From positions 62,001-126,000 of the forward strand of contig JAIFAC010000008.1 of NCBI GenBank assembly GCA_026545765.1: a DNA stretch of 64,000 nt, written 5' to 3'. The position numbers and the translations under genes were made by a program. The notes beneath the pieces are model-generated. The model had not been told where the DNA came from. It saw nothing but the letters and a program-made list of their open reading frames with translations, and made no database searches. The first letter of the stretch is position 1, and each line of letters begins with the position of its first letter. Source of the stretch: Plantago major. Its lineage: Eukaryota > Streptophyta > Magnoliopsida > Lamiales > Plantaginaceae. This document shows, piece after piece, positions 12,701 to 25,610 of this stretch.

Positions 12701-15700
12701 CTATATTCTCTTCCTAGTTTTATACCACATATTACTACCAAGTAATTTCTATTAAGTTGTAAGGCAAACATAGATTTATTTCATAGCTTACCTAATAAAA
12801 ATAGACTAAGGTATAGAAGGGGGATTTTAACTTACTTCGTGTATAAAAGGAGAGATAACTTAGAAGGAATGTATTTAGTGAGATCTATTAAGAATCCATT
12901 ATAGGTCCTACCAAAATTATGTTATTCCCAAGGTTCTCACAAACAAAAAGACTCAACTATAAAGGGTAAATGGTGTCAATTGCCAATTCTATTTCTTCTA
13001 GTAAACTTAAGATAAGAGCTAATAGGAGGAAGTTTTATAAGTCATCCATCCATACAATGCATACACCTTTTATGAGAGTACAACCTATTTTTATGTAGTG
13101 AAGTGATACATTCTAAGATATATGGTATTAAATTAGCTTAATGTAAATAGAAATTTAAGTTGTGAATTATGCATAATATGTTTCATCAAGGTTAGAACTA
13201 TGGTGTGTTATGGTATATGTTGTATACTTGTTAGCCTTCTTTAATCGTGTACCTTTTATATCTTTAACATGTGTTTCTGGGGATCTACGTGCCCCCCTTC
13301 TCTTCTATCTCTAAGCCATTAATTAAACAATGAGTAATAAGAATATACACGTATTATAATATAATAATGAATATATAATAATGAATCCATTTATAGGAAA
13401 TTTACTTTATCTAGTAGAACATCATCTTATGTAATATAATTAAGCACTTAGGGAATATCACCTTTACATTTATCATAAATTAGGTATTCACTAATAACAC
13501 TTGTAAATGTAATAAAAGCATAAGTTATTGGTTATGTATGGGTTTCACGAAAGAAAGGATTTCTTCCTACAACAATTTAGATTATTCGTATATTCCCTAC
13601 ATCAGCCTTCACCCTTTATAGGTATGATCCTTTATAAGATAAGTTAAACACCTGCTTCTTTCCTGCATACTTTCTCTCTTTACTTTTTGTAAATTGGGCA
13701 ATTTAGTGGTGATCTTTAAGGCAAAGCAGTCTTTACATATAAGGTTTCGGATATTAGTCGTCATACTAGATTCTGTGCACTTCATTTACCCATTTTTGGT
13801 CTAGCTATATAATAGAATAAGGGGTTGTTTTTTCCTCTTAGCTCTATTAAAGAATCGTCTAATAATGACCAAAATCATGTACTTATTTCACTAAGATCTA
13901 ATAGGAAATGGCCCAGAACTTTATTTTTGTATTTTGCAGGTTTTTTATTACCAACGCTAACTGATTTAACTAATCCTATTAAAGCCAGCCACTTATATCT
14001 TTTAGTACAAATCCTTTTCTTAGCATTTTCTCTAAATAACTTTGATCATAGTAGGACTTTATTTCTGGATCCACAGTCTTTAAGTAGGTTAATCCAATTA
14101 TGTCAGTTACAGAAACTATGTCGTTTACAAGTTAAGAGAACTAATAAATCCTAAAAAGACTAAGAACGGAAGATAAGAGGCACAAGCTCACTTTGAACTC
14201 TCAATTTTGGAAACACAAGCAATAAGGTTAGGATCCGACGAAGTTTTTCTTTTTCGATACATAGCAAATATAGAAATTTCCCTGCCAACTCACTCTATCT
14301 AATAGGATAAAAATATAGTACTTGGGTTTGCTCACTTAGCTGCTCCAATCTAATTTACCGAGAACTCCAAATATAGATAAGGTACTTTTAGAAGAATATT
14401 TATTTACTAGCCCAGCAATTTATTCCATATATGCCTAAGTTTCTCTTTGGTGTCAACTAATTAACTAATTAATATAGTCCTTCCGTAGTATACACTTTTA
14501 TCTAAATCTTCCATATTTGACGACTGGCCTTAAGTTCTACTTTATTTCTCATGCTCTACTACATAATGCTTTTCCAATAAATTCTAAAGAAAATAACTTG
14601 ATACGTGTTACAAGGTTAAAATAGGAGTATAATGGGTGAGCTTAGGATAAAATGTAGTACTTAGGGATAACAAGATATAGTTATTATGCAAATAGGGTTT
14701 CACCTAGTAAATATCTTTAAGCAACTCTTTCTAATTAAGAGAAGGCCATACGTGTCTTAGTAATGTCATCATTAGTTGTTAATCCAATATAGGTGGTAAT
14801 GCATTCTTTTCTTATTATGTGTTACTTTAGTATTCAATAAATATACTATAGTGTTTGTTTGTTTACCAGGTCTTTCCCAATTATCTCTCTCTACGCTATT
14901 GATAATTTTACCTTTCCTTACTTTTTATTTGTGTTAGTTAAGAATTCTAACCTTACACTTCCATGATTTTCTACTTTTGATTCTTAACCATATAACAGGG
15001 AGTACACACTTATGTCACCTATAGTTTACTTTTAGTATTTTGTATTCAATCAAGACTTCTCTTTTAGACCAACCAATTTCTTATATTAAAATTCGTACAT
15101 CTCTTTTTTTTAGACATGTGTTAAAGTAGTATAGTAACGTATTCTTGTTCTACTCTGTCTTTCAAGGTATTTTAGTTGTCAGTCACTAGTGGAATGTAAG
15201 ATGATAATAATGGGGTATGGGAAATATGTACTAAATGAAATAATAATGAAAATAATGTATCCTTCTTTGTGAAAGCATGTATAAGCTATGTTAGAAAGAA
15301 TGCCTGTTATTGAATTTCCAATAGATCCCACTAATTAAGCAAATCCCGAGATTCAAGGGTGTAGAATGATTAATACTAAAAGATGTAGACTTCAACTTTC
15401 CTCTATTAAGCTATGAGTACAAGACATGTATAAGACACAACTATAAACTCTTTATGCTTTAGTAATGAATCCTTCTATATCTTCTAAGAATTTATTAAAC
15501 TAGGATTGCCTAACTATGTTGTACTCTATGTATGATATACCTTTCTCTCATCTTCCTTATTGGTAGCAAGTTTATTTGATACTTTAAGAAACCTCATGTC
15601 CACTTCTCTAGATAAGGATACTAAACTTTATACACTTTCTCTATCCTTCCAGAATGTTTTCGCATATACATGAAACGTGCAAGCAGAACTTAACTTCATA

Positions 15701-16974
15701 TTATTTTCATTTTTATTTAGGCTCTTAGCAAAGTACCTGGAAAACTATATGCGTTAATTAAGGGAATCCTTACTTCTTTACTAGTTATGTTATATATTTC
15801 TTCCTATCAACTATCAATTTACAAGATATTTCCCTGCATGTTTCTATTATTTTTCTTTCTAAATGCTTCCTTAACTCACTCCTCTATCTATACGTGAAAT
15901 GTGCTTACTGGGCCTTAGTTTTTATTCCTTAGTACATTTTATATTCTTCTATACCAGCTACAGTAGGTGTTATTCCTTCTCCATCCTCTAAGCATGATAA
16001 AATGGAACTACTTTACTTAATGTATTTCTTTCTGTTTTATAATTTAAAGGGAGTTAACCCTAAAGGAATTCCTCAGATTATGGATGATTCTATAGAAGCG
16101 CGTGTGTACCGAGTTATATTCTAAAACGGTTTACTTAATAGAGCTAAATAAGGGTTTATTGAGGAAGAAAGAAAGAAAAAGGAAATCTTGGCTTATTATA
16201 TTGTGGTTACTATGCTAGGTTATGAAAGGATACTTACAATAATTTTACTGGGAGTTAGTACTTACTATTGTTTACTTCACTATACAATGAGTTAACTAGA
16301 TACACTGACGGATTACTTTTATTTTGTATTTACTTTTACTAATAGATATGATTTATATGTGGTTGTTCTCTCACCTTACGATGATTTTTCCTAAGTTAAG
16401 TATGCGGTTGGATTCTAGTCCTACTTGCCCTTGTTCTATTATATCTTAATCTATGTGGTGGCGTGTTGTACATTATTCTTTTCTTCTCTTCTAACAGTTA
16501 GTAGATTACTGACCTTAGGCACTTATAGTATATGTTATGCAGGCTTAATAATTTATTAATATGGATATCCAAATATTTCTCTACTTATCTTAGGTGTCTC
16601 CTAAGTGCGTACTAGATAAAGGAGGGCTCTTACTCATACTTTGTAAATAAAACTAGAAGGAAAGTGCAGGGTAATTGCTTCTATTTGGATGTTGAAACAC
16701 TACACTTATCTTATACGGTATGACTTCTCACAGCAAAAATACAATATAGTACCCTTAACTTAATAGAAATCTTTGCTATCTTAGGGCACTTCTCATTAGA
16801 ATATAGAATTGGTGTGTTTAGGTATGGTTATTAGTTTTCAATACTTGTTACTTTTTACGCTGTTTATATATCATGGCTTACAACGTTACTTCTTGCCCTA
16901 TATAAAAATTTAAGTCAAATTGTGGCCTTTCATAATAAAACCGTTCCTCGAGATTATAATGCCAACTCTTTTAG
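12701..16974. other. TA-rich gene-free block with a milder interval
   Basis: No gene is supported. TA-rich texture resumes at about 12.7 kb, softens between about 13.6 and 14.3 kb and returns to about 16.97 kb. The milder interval includes a 109-codon plus-strand open frame (13825-14154) starting at TTG. Its product is rich in Leu and Ser with no motif, and I do not call it a gene. A small duplication lies at 13359-13384. Confidence 0.55.
13359..13384. repeat. 12-bp direct repeat, 14-bp period
   Basis: ATATAATAATGA occurs at 13359-13370 and again at 13373-13384, separated by two bases. Simple AT-rich slippage product. Confidence 0.9.
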
Positions 16975-17172
16975 GATAGGAGTATAAACTGGGGTTACTT
17001 AGAGCTACTAAACTTTGAGTATTATTCTTGGTGGGCAGCAACGGATCTATTATCCTTGGGGTATCCGCAACTAAAAATCGATTAAGTTAAAGAAGCAGCG
17101 ATTCATTATGAAAGAGGACCTCCTAGATGTAAAAGCTATAAGTGTATCCTTAAAAATAAGGTATATAGGAAA
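16975..17172 (+). pseudogene. Possible pogo/Fot1-like transposase scrap
   Basis: One plus-strand frame is open over 16975-17082 and, after a single TAA at 17083-17085, over 17086-17172. The second part reads VKEAAIHYERGPPRCKSY. The spacing of Ala-Ala, Tyr, Pro-Arg, Ser and a downstream Leu resembles the Psq-type helix-turn-helix at the start of pogo/Fot1-family DNA transposases, which are common in ascomycetes. Only about 65 codons are readable. No DDE catalytic domain and no terminal inverted repeats were found nearby. Local G+C is above the neighbours. Chance resemblance is quite possible. Confidence 0.2.
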
Positions 17173-19350
17173 TAAAACAAACATATAATAGGTATAATAG
17201 GTCTTTACATGGTACTGGTCTTAGGCATGTGGTACATAATAAAGAATGCTAGGAAACTTCATCACAGCCAACAAGGAAGATACGACTATATAAGATTTCA
17301 CCCGCCTTTATGGAAACTATACTAATTCGCTAAAGGTTTTTTTTGATTTCTATTAATGAACTTGCTTAACCCATTCTTTCTCTATATAAATATAATAAGG
17401 GACTCTACGAACTCTGCGTGCTTTGTTTCTTAGGTGTACTTTTGTTGTATAGGTTAATAGGTGTCTACCTTAAAAAAAAATGATCTATATTTGGTGTATG
17501 TAATTTCGTGGTTATTGCCTGGATTCGTGTTTGTATATACTTGTGTTCCCTTACTTAGCCCTAAATACTTTGCTACCAAATATGCTTTGAAAAAATATAT
17601 CTTCGAGGAGGCCTTTTAACACCTTTCGATTCCCTTCTTTATGTTTCTGTTTTAAGGACAAGTGCATACTTTTTGAAACCAGTCCAATTAGAATAAGGAA
17701 CAACTACTTATTCGGTTCTATGTGCTATAAAATAAAATCTTTACTTTTAAGGAATGAATAAGGGTAGAGACTAAATATTGAAATAATGTTTAGGGATAAA
17801 TAGTTGTTAGATGACATAAAGGATTCCCTAACTTTTTAAGATTAAAGATAACTCCGCGAACAACAATGTATATAACTACTAGAAGCTATAAACTCTCTTC
17901 CAAGTATAAATTACTTCTTCCCTCTTCTAGATTTCTTGGACATAGTATGTCTCTTACAACAAATAGAATGTACAATGTACTATAAGACAATCTAATATAG
18001 ATAGAAAATATGGGTTATATGGCAGTGCCCTACATAAGAAATTATTTTGTGTTATGCTAACAATACTTGTGTTTCCAAGAATGTACCTAGGATATTTCCT
18101 TTCTGTCCTTTCCTCTATATTAAGGGATTCCGCTATAAGGAGACTTATACTTCTCTACTATTCTTTATAATCTTAAGCTAAGCCAAGACGCGGCAGCTAC
18201 ATAACATGCTTCTATTTTATACCAAATCTAATCTTTCTATTACATTTTATATTATATTCCAGTCTTCTATTTCCTCTCTTATAGTTTTTTTAGGTATCCT
18301 GGGTTAGTTACTTGATGATAAATATGTTCCTATCATGGTATATTATTTGTATGTTTTTATGTGTTACGTGTGTTACAGAAGAGAGTTACCCTCCCTCGTT
18401 TATATAAACGTGTTAACTATAATACTATCAGGACTTAATATGGATTCTACCCTACATTACTACTTTATTTTGCATTTCTCTTCTCTTAGGTAAGTACTCG
18501 ATTTCTACTAAGTGGGCAACTCAAGTAACGAAGTTGTATTAATAGACACGGCATAATATAGTATAAGTCTTAGCTCCTAACATTTTTTTGGTTATCTTCA
18601 CAAAGGACGTAGTAAACATTACGAATACAACTCTTTATATATATGGTATAGTTCTTTCATCTCTTTATCTACTAAACAAAACAACTAAACAACAGGTGAG
18701 TTCGGGTGAACCCCTTTTAATATAATATACCTTTTAGTCCTATACCCTTTTTCCGATTCTATCTATAGTGCAATATAAAATACCAAGGCATCTCTTACTA
18801 AACTATATAACTTATAGCTTATAGTAAAAAGGAAGAACTATTCCCAATTATGTACCTTACCCAATAGAGTAGAACCTAAGTAAGTCTTCTATGCTTTAGT
18901 CTCTCTTTTTTTTTAACCCCAATTCCTATACGAAGACTACCTAACTACTATAGATTTTTATGTAGATTTTTCTATTTTGTTTTGTGACTCCATTTACTTA
19001 GTACTATATTTGATAACAACGATTCCCTAATGTATTATTTTCTAATAAACTCAGAAAGTATCTTATAGCTAGTTATATGCACACCTATACCTAATATGTT
19101 ATATCTTTCGTGTCTTGTAAGGTTGGATCATAATAAGCTATCCCTAATTAATATACCACCTACTTTGTCTAGGAAGTTTCGTATGTACACTACTAATAAT
19201 GTATTTACTAATTAGCTCTCTCTTTCTTATAAATGTTTGGATTCCTCGTACTAAATTGTTAACTCTTCCAAGTTATTTACCTTTATTCTTTAATATGAAC
19301 TTCTTATGTAAACTTTTAATAATATACACCGTTACTTTATTTGCTAGATT
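17173..19350. other. TA-rich gene-free block
   Basis: No gene, RNA or repeat pair is visible. The texture matches 4.5-12.3 kb, with frequent CTTA, CTAT and GTAC words. It gives way to a different texture near 19350, where CA and TG words such as GTCAGCTGATACAG return. Confidence 0.55.
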
Positions 19351-22300
19351 GTCAGCTGATACAGAAGATTAAAAGATTAGACGATGGCTAGAATACGACA
19401 AATCCGCAAGGAAACCTTTTACAAGAGATACTAGATACAATTACAGTCTATTTTGGATATTGAACTCTATTGTGCTGACCACAGAACAAGTTATCCCGGA
19501 TTCTTTACTTAAATAGCTAATTTTGTCAGACTAGGTATACTTTTTCTTTATATTAAAAGTTTTTTTTTATAAGAAATGTTCTTCCTTTTTCATGAGAAAG
19601 ACTAATTATAAAGGCTCTTGCACATTTCAGCAGACTGCGCATTTTGTATTTACTCTTAATAACTGAGAAAGTCCTAGTTAACTTAACATAAAGGGTGTTT
19701 TTTTTCTCTTATCCGTCTTCCGGTATAACTATAGTACTTGAACTTGAAGTAAGATAGAATACTCATTTAGGAATTCTCCTGTTATATATTGTTTTGTTAT
19801 ATGAAAGAAGACCTACAAGTACAGTACAAAGGAGAGCCCACAAGAATAAATAAAAAGAATTGAGCCTTGAAACTTAGGCTGTTAACAGGGATCTCCACAC
19901 CACAAGAAGACAAGTCAGATATTATCATTAGCATAGGTTTGGATTTAGTAGTACAAACACAAATTAAAAAAACATATGGAAAAAGTAAAACCGGCTTCTA
20001 CAACTGTAATTACTTGGTAATTGGTAACTTCTCCTATTTTATTTATAAAGATGATAAAAAGATGCTAAGAAGGAGACAACAAGTTATGAACTAAGTCAAT
20101 AGAAGAAAGAACTATGTCATTTCCGGCTATTGCAGCTGATCCTAGATTTTCCATTGGATTTAGATTTGTGAGTATTGAAGCACCGTCAACCCATCCTTTC
20201 ATAATGAAAAAAAGTACTTATACAAAGCAAGTAAACAAAACACAGGAATCCTTCGAGACATACTGTAATAAACCGAATCATTACTGAGGTTATCCGCACA
20301 TATTGACTAAAAATTAACTGAGAACTACACCTCTATTTATTATTAATTGAATCTTTGTTTAAACGTGAGTTTGATGCGAATTGTGTACGTTTCTGTTACA
20401 ACGTTTTCTTGTATATAATACAAATACATACTACTAAACTAATATGTCTATTGTGGGTGTTTTTAGTAGGTCAGACTTCCTAGGAACAGTAAATATGATA
20501 GTGGTTTATTAAGTTTATTAAGAAAGAAGTCGAAGAGAACCCATGTCCTTCTTACAAGGATTATACAAAAAAAACACCTGAGACAAATATGAGCCTTAAC
20601 CTACATTATCTAGATACTTTATTGAATGAATTAGATCCGTATCTCTATCTCTATCCATGCTTCTAAAAAAGTTCTAGGAATTAAGTGTGTCTTTACAACA
20701 AAATGTGTCTCTATAAAGGATAGTCAGAAAAAATAGCACAACATAGACACATAGGATTCTTCCCGCATCTATATTAGTGTCTTTCTGGGGTTAAAAAAAA
20801 ATATATATACTCATCAAGACCAATTCCTCATATATGAACAAACCGAACATACAAGTGGTAAATATACATACTATAAAATACATAACTTGGAGAAACACGA
20901 GTTCTTACAGTCATGGAAGACATCATATACATTTCACAAAAAAAACTAGTATAAATTTTTAGTTTTCCTAGCTAGACACATTAAATACATGAAGGACCTT
21001 ATTGCTTGTTCTCTTTTCTATACCTTTTCTTTTCATTATTATACTACTTTATACTTTACTCTATCCAATCAAGTCTTTCTCCGTAATATAGATTCCTTGG
21101 GTAGGTTATTTTCCAACCTTTAATACTATGACGCACTTTACTCTTATTTCGTTTTTTAACTACTCATTAATATCCACGCGACATATAGCAGATATTTGTG
21201 CTCTTATATGCCAGCCTTTATTGTGTTTTGCCTTAATGGATGAAGTAAATATGCTTTTGAGATATCCTCTATCTAAGATGCGATTGTAATTTGTTGTTAG
21301 AAACTTTTTCATCGATTTCTGCACGGCTCTCTATACGAGAAAACTTACCAAAGACGTTTTTTCCATTTATCTTCGATGCCACTTCACAAATATAAAATTC
21401 GACACGATCCCTATCTCTCTTACTTCTATTTTATTCGTCCGTTCATCGTTACTGTTTCTGCTTTATCCAAACACTTAATTTACTCTTTTAGGTGTCCTAC
21501 TTTATTGTGTATTATGTCCATACTTTGCTCTAGAAATATTTTGCTGTTACATACAACAAATTCTAAATTACACAAAAAATGAGTCTCCCTAGTAGATATA
21601 AACGTGTTTCGAAACAGACTATTATAATAAACAATAAACATATGTTTTTCTTTCAGTAGGGGGTTGAATATTTACCGGGATAAGAGAGATTAGCGACCGG
21701 AAGAAACATATATTATGACATACTGTACCGACGAAAACTATAATAATAATAATAACTATGAATATTCATGGAAGAGTCAGTATCGCAGCCACAAGCATAT
21801 CCAAATCCAGTGGATCAGAAGAAAGATATTAAAGTAGTGTAGATAGAGAAAAAAAAAGGTTACGGTGTAAGGCATAGTCTTCACTAAACCTTATCCGACA
21901 AGAATCATAGCAGATAGATAAAGAACAAGAAAAGGAAGATGTCTAAATGAATAATTTCGGTAAACGAAAGCAACTGTAATCCCATATAGTATAATAATAC
22001 GACGTACTATCTATAGACCTATAGACAATGTTTTGCCCTATTCACCCTATACAATCTATACGATACGCCTAGTTCCAGCTCTAAATTATTTTGAGTTATA
22101 GACGTTATTTTCACTTCTGAATTCCCCCTTTATCTTTTAATTTGATTTATGATGATATAATGGTAGAATCTTCCTTCTTTAGTTTTAGTTAAGAAATAAA
22201 TACTTAGCTAGTAAATACGATTGATGATGACATCTTAGGTTTTAACTATTTTTTATCCCTTATAATCTCATTTTTTACTTGTACTTCTTTTATGATATGA

Positions 22301-25300
22301 TCTTTTCGTTCCTGTTAACAACTCAGTATAATAACAATAACCCAAATTATAATTACAACTAAGTCATTACGAATATGCCATAAATAAAAATGTGTTTTCT
22401 ATCTAGTATCTTTAGTATCCTGCATTCTAGGTTTTATGAAATAAATGCATAGCTTATTATTAAAAAGTACGATTAAATGCACTCTCTAGCTCTTCTAAAA
22501 CTATCACATACACATACAGGGGTTTGTATACCATAGTTACCCTGTTGGTTGGGCGTAATATGGGTGTTAAGGGTGGAAGAAACATGACTAAGAAAGAGTA
22601 CACTAACTATTTTGTTCTGTTCCTTTTATGTAGCATTTACTTTTTTTTTGTGTCCGGGCACTGATCCACCACAATGTTTTTTATGGTTTAAATTAGCATT
22701 TCCGTCAATATTCAATGTAAATATCCCCCTTTTTCTTTACCCTCTTCTGTGATTTGCTTATAAATTCAACTAAGTTAACGTACCCCTCACCTGTTTTTTG
22801 ATTTGATATTCATAAATGTGTAATAATGGGAAGAGTATAATACTTATTTCTATTATTTAGAATTAGGAACAATACTTGTATTTGATTGAATTAGGTAGTA
22901 AAGAACCTACATATTAACTTATAGGATTTGATTGACAAAGAATTAAGAATTATTACAAACGACAGATACAGGCTTATTCTTCTAATTCTAACTTATAGTC
23001 TGGGCCACGTGTTTTCAAATATTAGACCTTGTCGTAAAAAAGAGATTCTTAGTAGAGTAGAAAATATGTAGTAAATTTCATTTTTTGGTTTTGACGATAG
23101 AAGTCAGTTAATGTATGCGCAGTACAAACAATATTATGATCCCAACCTAACAATCTTAAAGATAAGAAACAAATGGTCAACTCTTCTTATTAGTTCAGGG
23201 TTACACATTACTTGCTGTTATTTTTTCTTCTCCTTTTTTTATTTATGCTAGGCGTTTGCTTTTCACCGCTTTGTTTAGAATTTGTTGACATTTTACTGGA
23301 AAAGAAAAACATAGAATTCGTTAGAACTATTCGTTGAAATACAGCTTAAATCATCGAGGTTGCTGCTACTTTCTACGATAGATATACTTTGCTCTATCTC
23401 TTATATTTTTCTTATGGATGTACGATTCTAAAATAGAAATTTATTTATTTGCGCAAGGATAACACCTGTTATAATGCTAGATAGATGACTAATAAAAAGA
23501 CACTAATAAATAAAGTAGTAAAAAGATTGGTTTAGATAAGACACTTACATCTTACTTAGTAAATACAATAAAAAATAAGAGTTAAAAAGCTATGCATTCA
23601 TCCCTAAATCTGAAAATGACACTAATCCATCTGGAATAACTTGTTCGCAAAAGAAGGTCATTCACCACAAAGAAGAGAACTCTTACCAACCCGCTACTTT
23701 TGGACACTGTGGAATGGATGGAAAAAAAGGGTAAAAATGAAGAAAGATGACACAGGATCTAAAGGTAGAGACGACATACCTAGACATATATTTTTTTTAT
23801 ATGATCGAATAGTAAATTTCGTTTATTGTTATAAGCCTCACCGTACTGTACTCATGAGGAAAGGCAAAAGTAATAGAAGAATACATTTGTTATTTGTTAT
23901 GTTAGTTTTTTACTTCTTTATCTTTGATATTGTAAGTTTGTGGGTTGGTTTAAATTGAATTTATAATTATAAGAGAACTTTTAATTAGATTGTATAGATT
24001 TATAGTATGAGAGTATTACTTTAGCGCTCACAAGCAAGAAAGGGTTTATTCCTTATAGCTTGTCTATCTACTTCTACCTCTAACACCTTAACAGCTTCAA
24101 AATAGATTTCTATGAACTACTCTATTTTTTAATATACTAGGTGAAACGATTTCTTTTCTCCGGGTATTTTACTTACCACTTCCTCCGAGACTTTCTTACC
24201 TTTAATTACCCAATCCTTTACGATTTATTTGTTCCAATGCTTCCATTCCAAATCCAAAAGCATGCTATATATTTTCTTATATTTTCTAGAACTAAAGTTA
24301 GTAATGAGTAGATAGAGTTTTTGTCATCATAGGTTATAATTTAAGGCAAGGTTGTGTTATGCTTGGGTTTTAATTCTATGGTATGTCTTAAACAAACTTA
24401 AACTGGCTTATGTCTTTTAATTAAAGATCTCTCTTATTACTTACTTTATCTTTTATCTTATCCTTTTTTATCGGACTCATTAGAACTTGCCTTTGACTAA
24501 ATTATTTCTTTTTTACTTTACTTGTTTTCTTACATAGTACTTAGTATTTATAACATAGCTAATCAACATACATAAACGATTAACTTTCATATTTACCCCA
24601 TACAGTTAGAAGGAATGGGATGGGATAGGAGGAATAGTAATTGATTTCTTTACCTTAACCTATAATTAGAATACTATGCTATAGTATGGAATGAGTCTCC
24701 ACTCTATTTTTTATAATACCTTGCTGCGTTGTCAGAAGTTACTTTGGTATTATTTTTTATTTAGTTCTAGAATTTCTATTCATTCTAAATATGTCTATTC
24801 TGTCTATATTAGGAGAGATCTGTTCTGTCATTTCTTCTTCTTCTCAATTTGCTTTGATGTACTTAACGGGAGAATATTGCCTCGTTTGAGACTTTTTTTA
24901 GGATTTAAATATTGTGTTGTGGAAGTATCTAATAAAGAATTTAGGACAAAGGTTATTTCCTAAGTATTTTGTTTGGGTAAGAAGAGGGCATTCGGATTGG
25001 AATAGCTTCTACTATGGTGTATAAGTATGGATATCAGAAGAAATGTATAAAATGTATAAAGTGAACTCGAGATAGAAAGGAGTCTTAGATATCTTATAGT
25101 TTAAGCAATAAATATGGATTACCTTTACCGCGCATAATGACTATGTTCCTCTAGCGTTTTTATTTAGTTATTTATAGTCAATCATCAAAGAACTAACAAT
25201 GCCTTTTGTTTCCTTCTATATTATTATGTAGTAGTAAATCTTTTCATTAATAAAAGGGGGGGGTGGTCGAGAAAAGAGAACACTGTTTCAGAATTAACAG

Positions 25301-25610
25301 AAAGTAGTAACTCGAATTAGTAGGTACTTTACCACTTCGGGAAAATAACACTAACTAGGTATATTATTACATTGTTCATAGTTAGTCAAAGAAGCTTGTA
25401 GTTCTATAATATCCTCCCGATTCACGAAACAGTATCCAGTAAAGCACCGAAATAAGAGCTTTCTCCATACAAAAAAGAGCATCTTCACATTGCTGAAGAC
25501 AGAATATAAAGAAGAGATAGAAGTTAGTTGAGAATACAAAGTCTGCCTTATATCTTACAGGTCTTTTCATAACATAGGGAATTGCCTTCCGGACCAAAGA
25601 TAATTTCTTA
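19351..25610. other. Gene-free A/T-tract block
   Basis: More A and T runs and more CA/TG than the block before it. Weak coding-like frames occur at 19867-20094 (75 codons from TTG) and 20114-20287 (57 codons from ATG) on the plus strand, in different frames, and at 23641-23958 (105 codons from TTG). None shows a family motif. A G8 run lies at 25256-25263. A faint repeat pair sits at about 22.17 and 22.42 kb. Confidence 0.55.
25256..25263 (+). repeat. G8 homopolymer
   Basis: Eight G in a row followed by TGG, very unusual for DNA with about 17% G. The next longest is G7 at 37704-37710. G runs contain no CpA or TpG, so RIP would leave them intact, which may be why they stand out. Confidence 0.95.

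Noticed and set aside
13825-14154. 109-codon plus-strand frame
   Set aside because: TTG start, Leu/Ser-rich, no domain. The interval is slightly less TA-rich than its flanks, which lengthens frames by chance.
23641-23958. 105-codon plus-strand frame with a basic N-terminal half and a hydrophobic end
   Set aside because: It could be imagined as a small membrane protein, but the start is TTG, codon use matches the surroundings, and no family is recognised.
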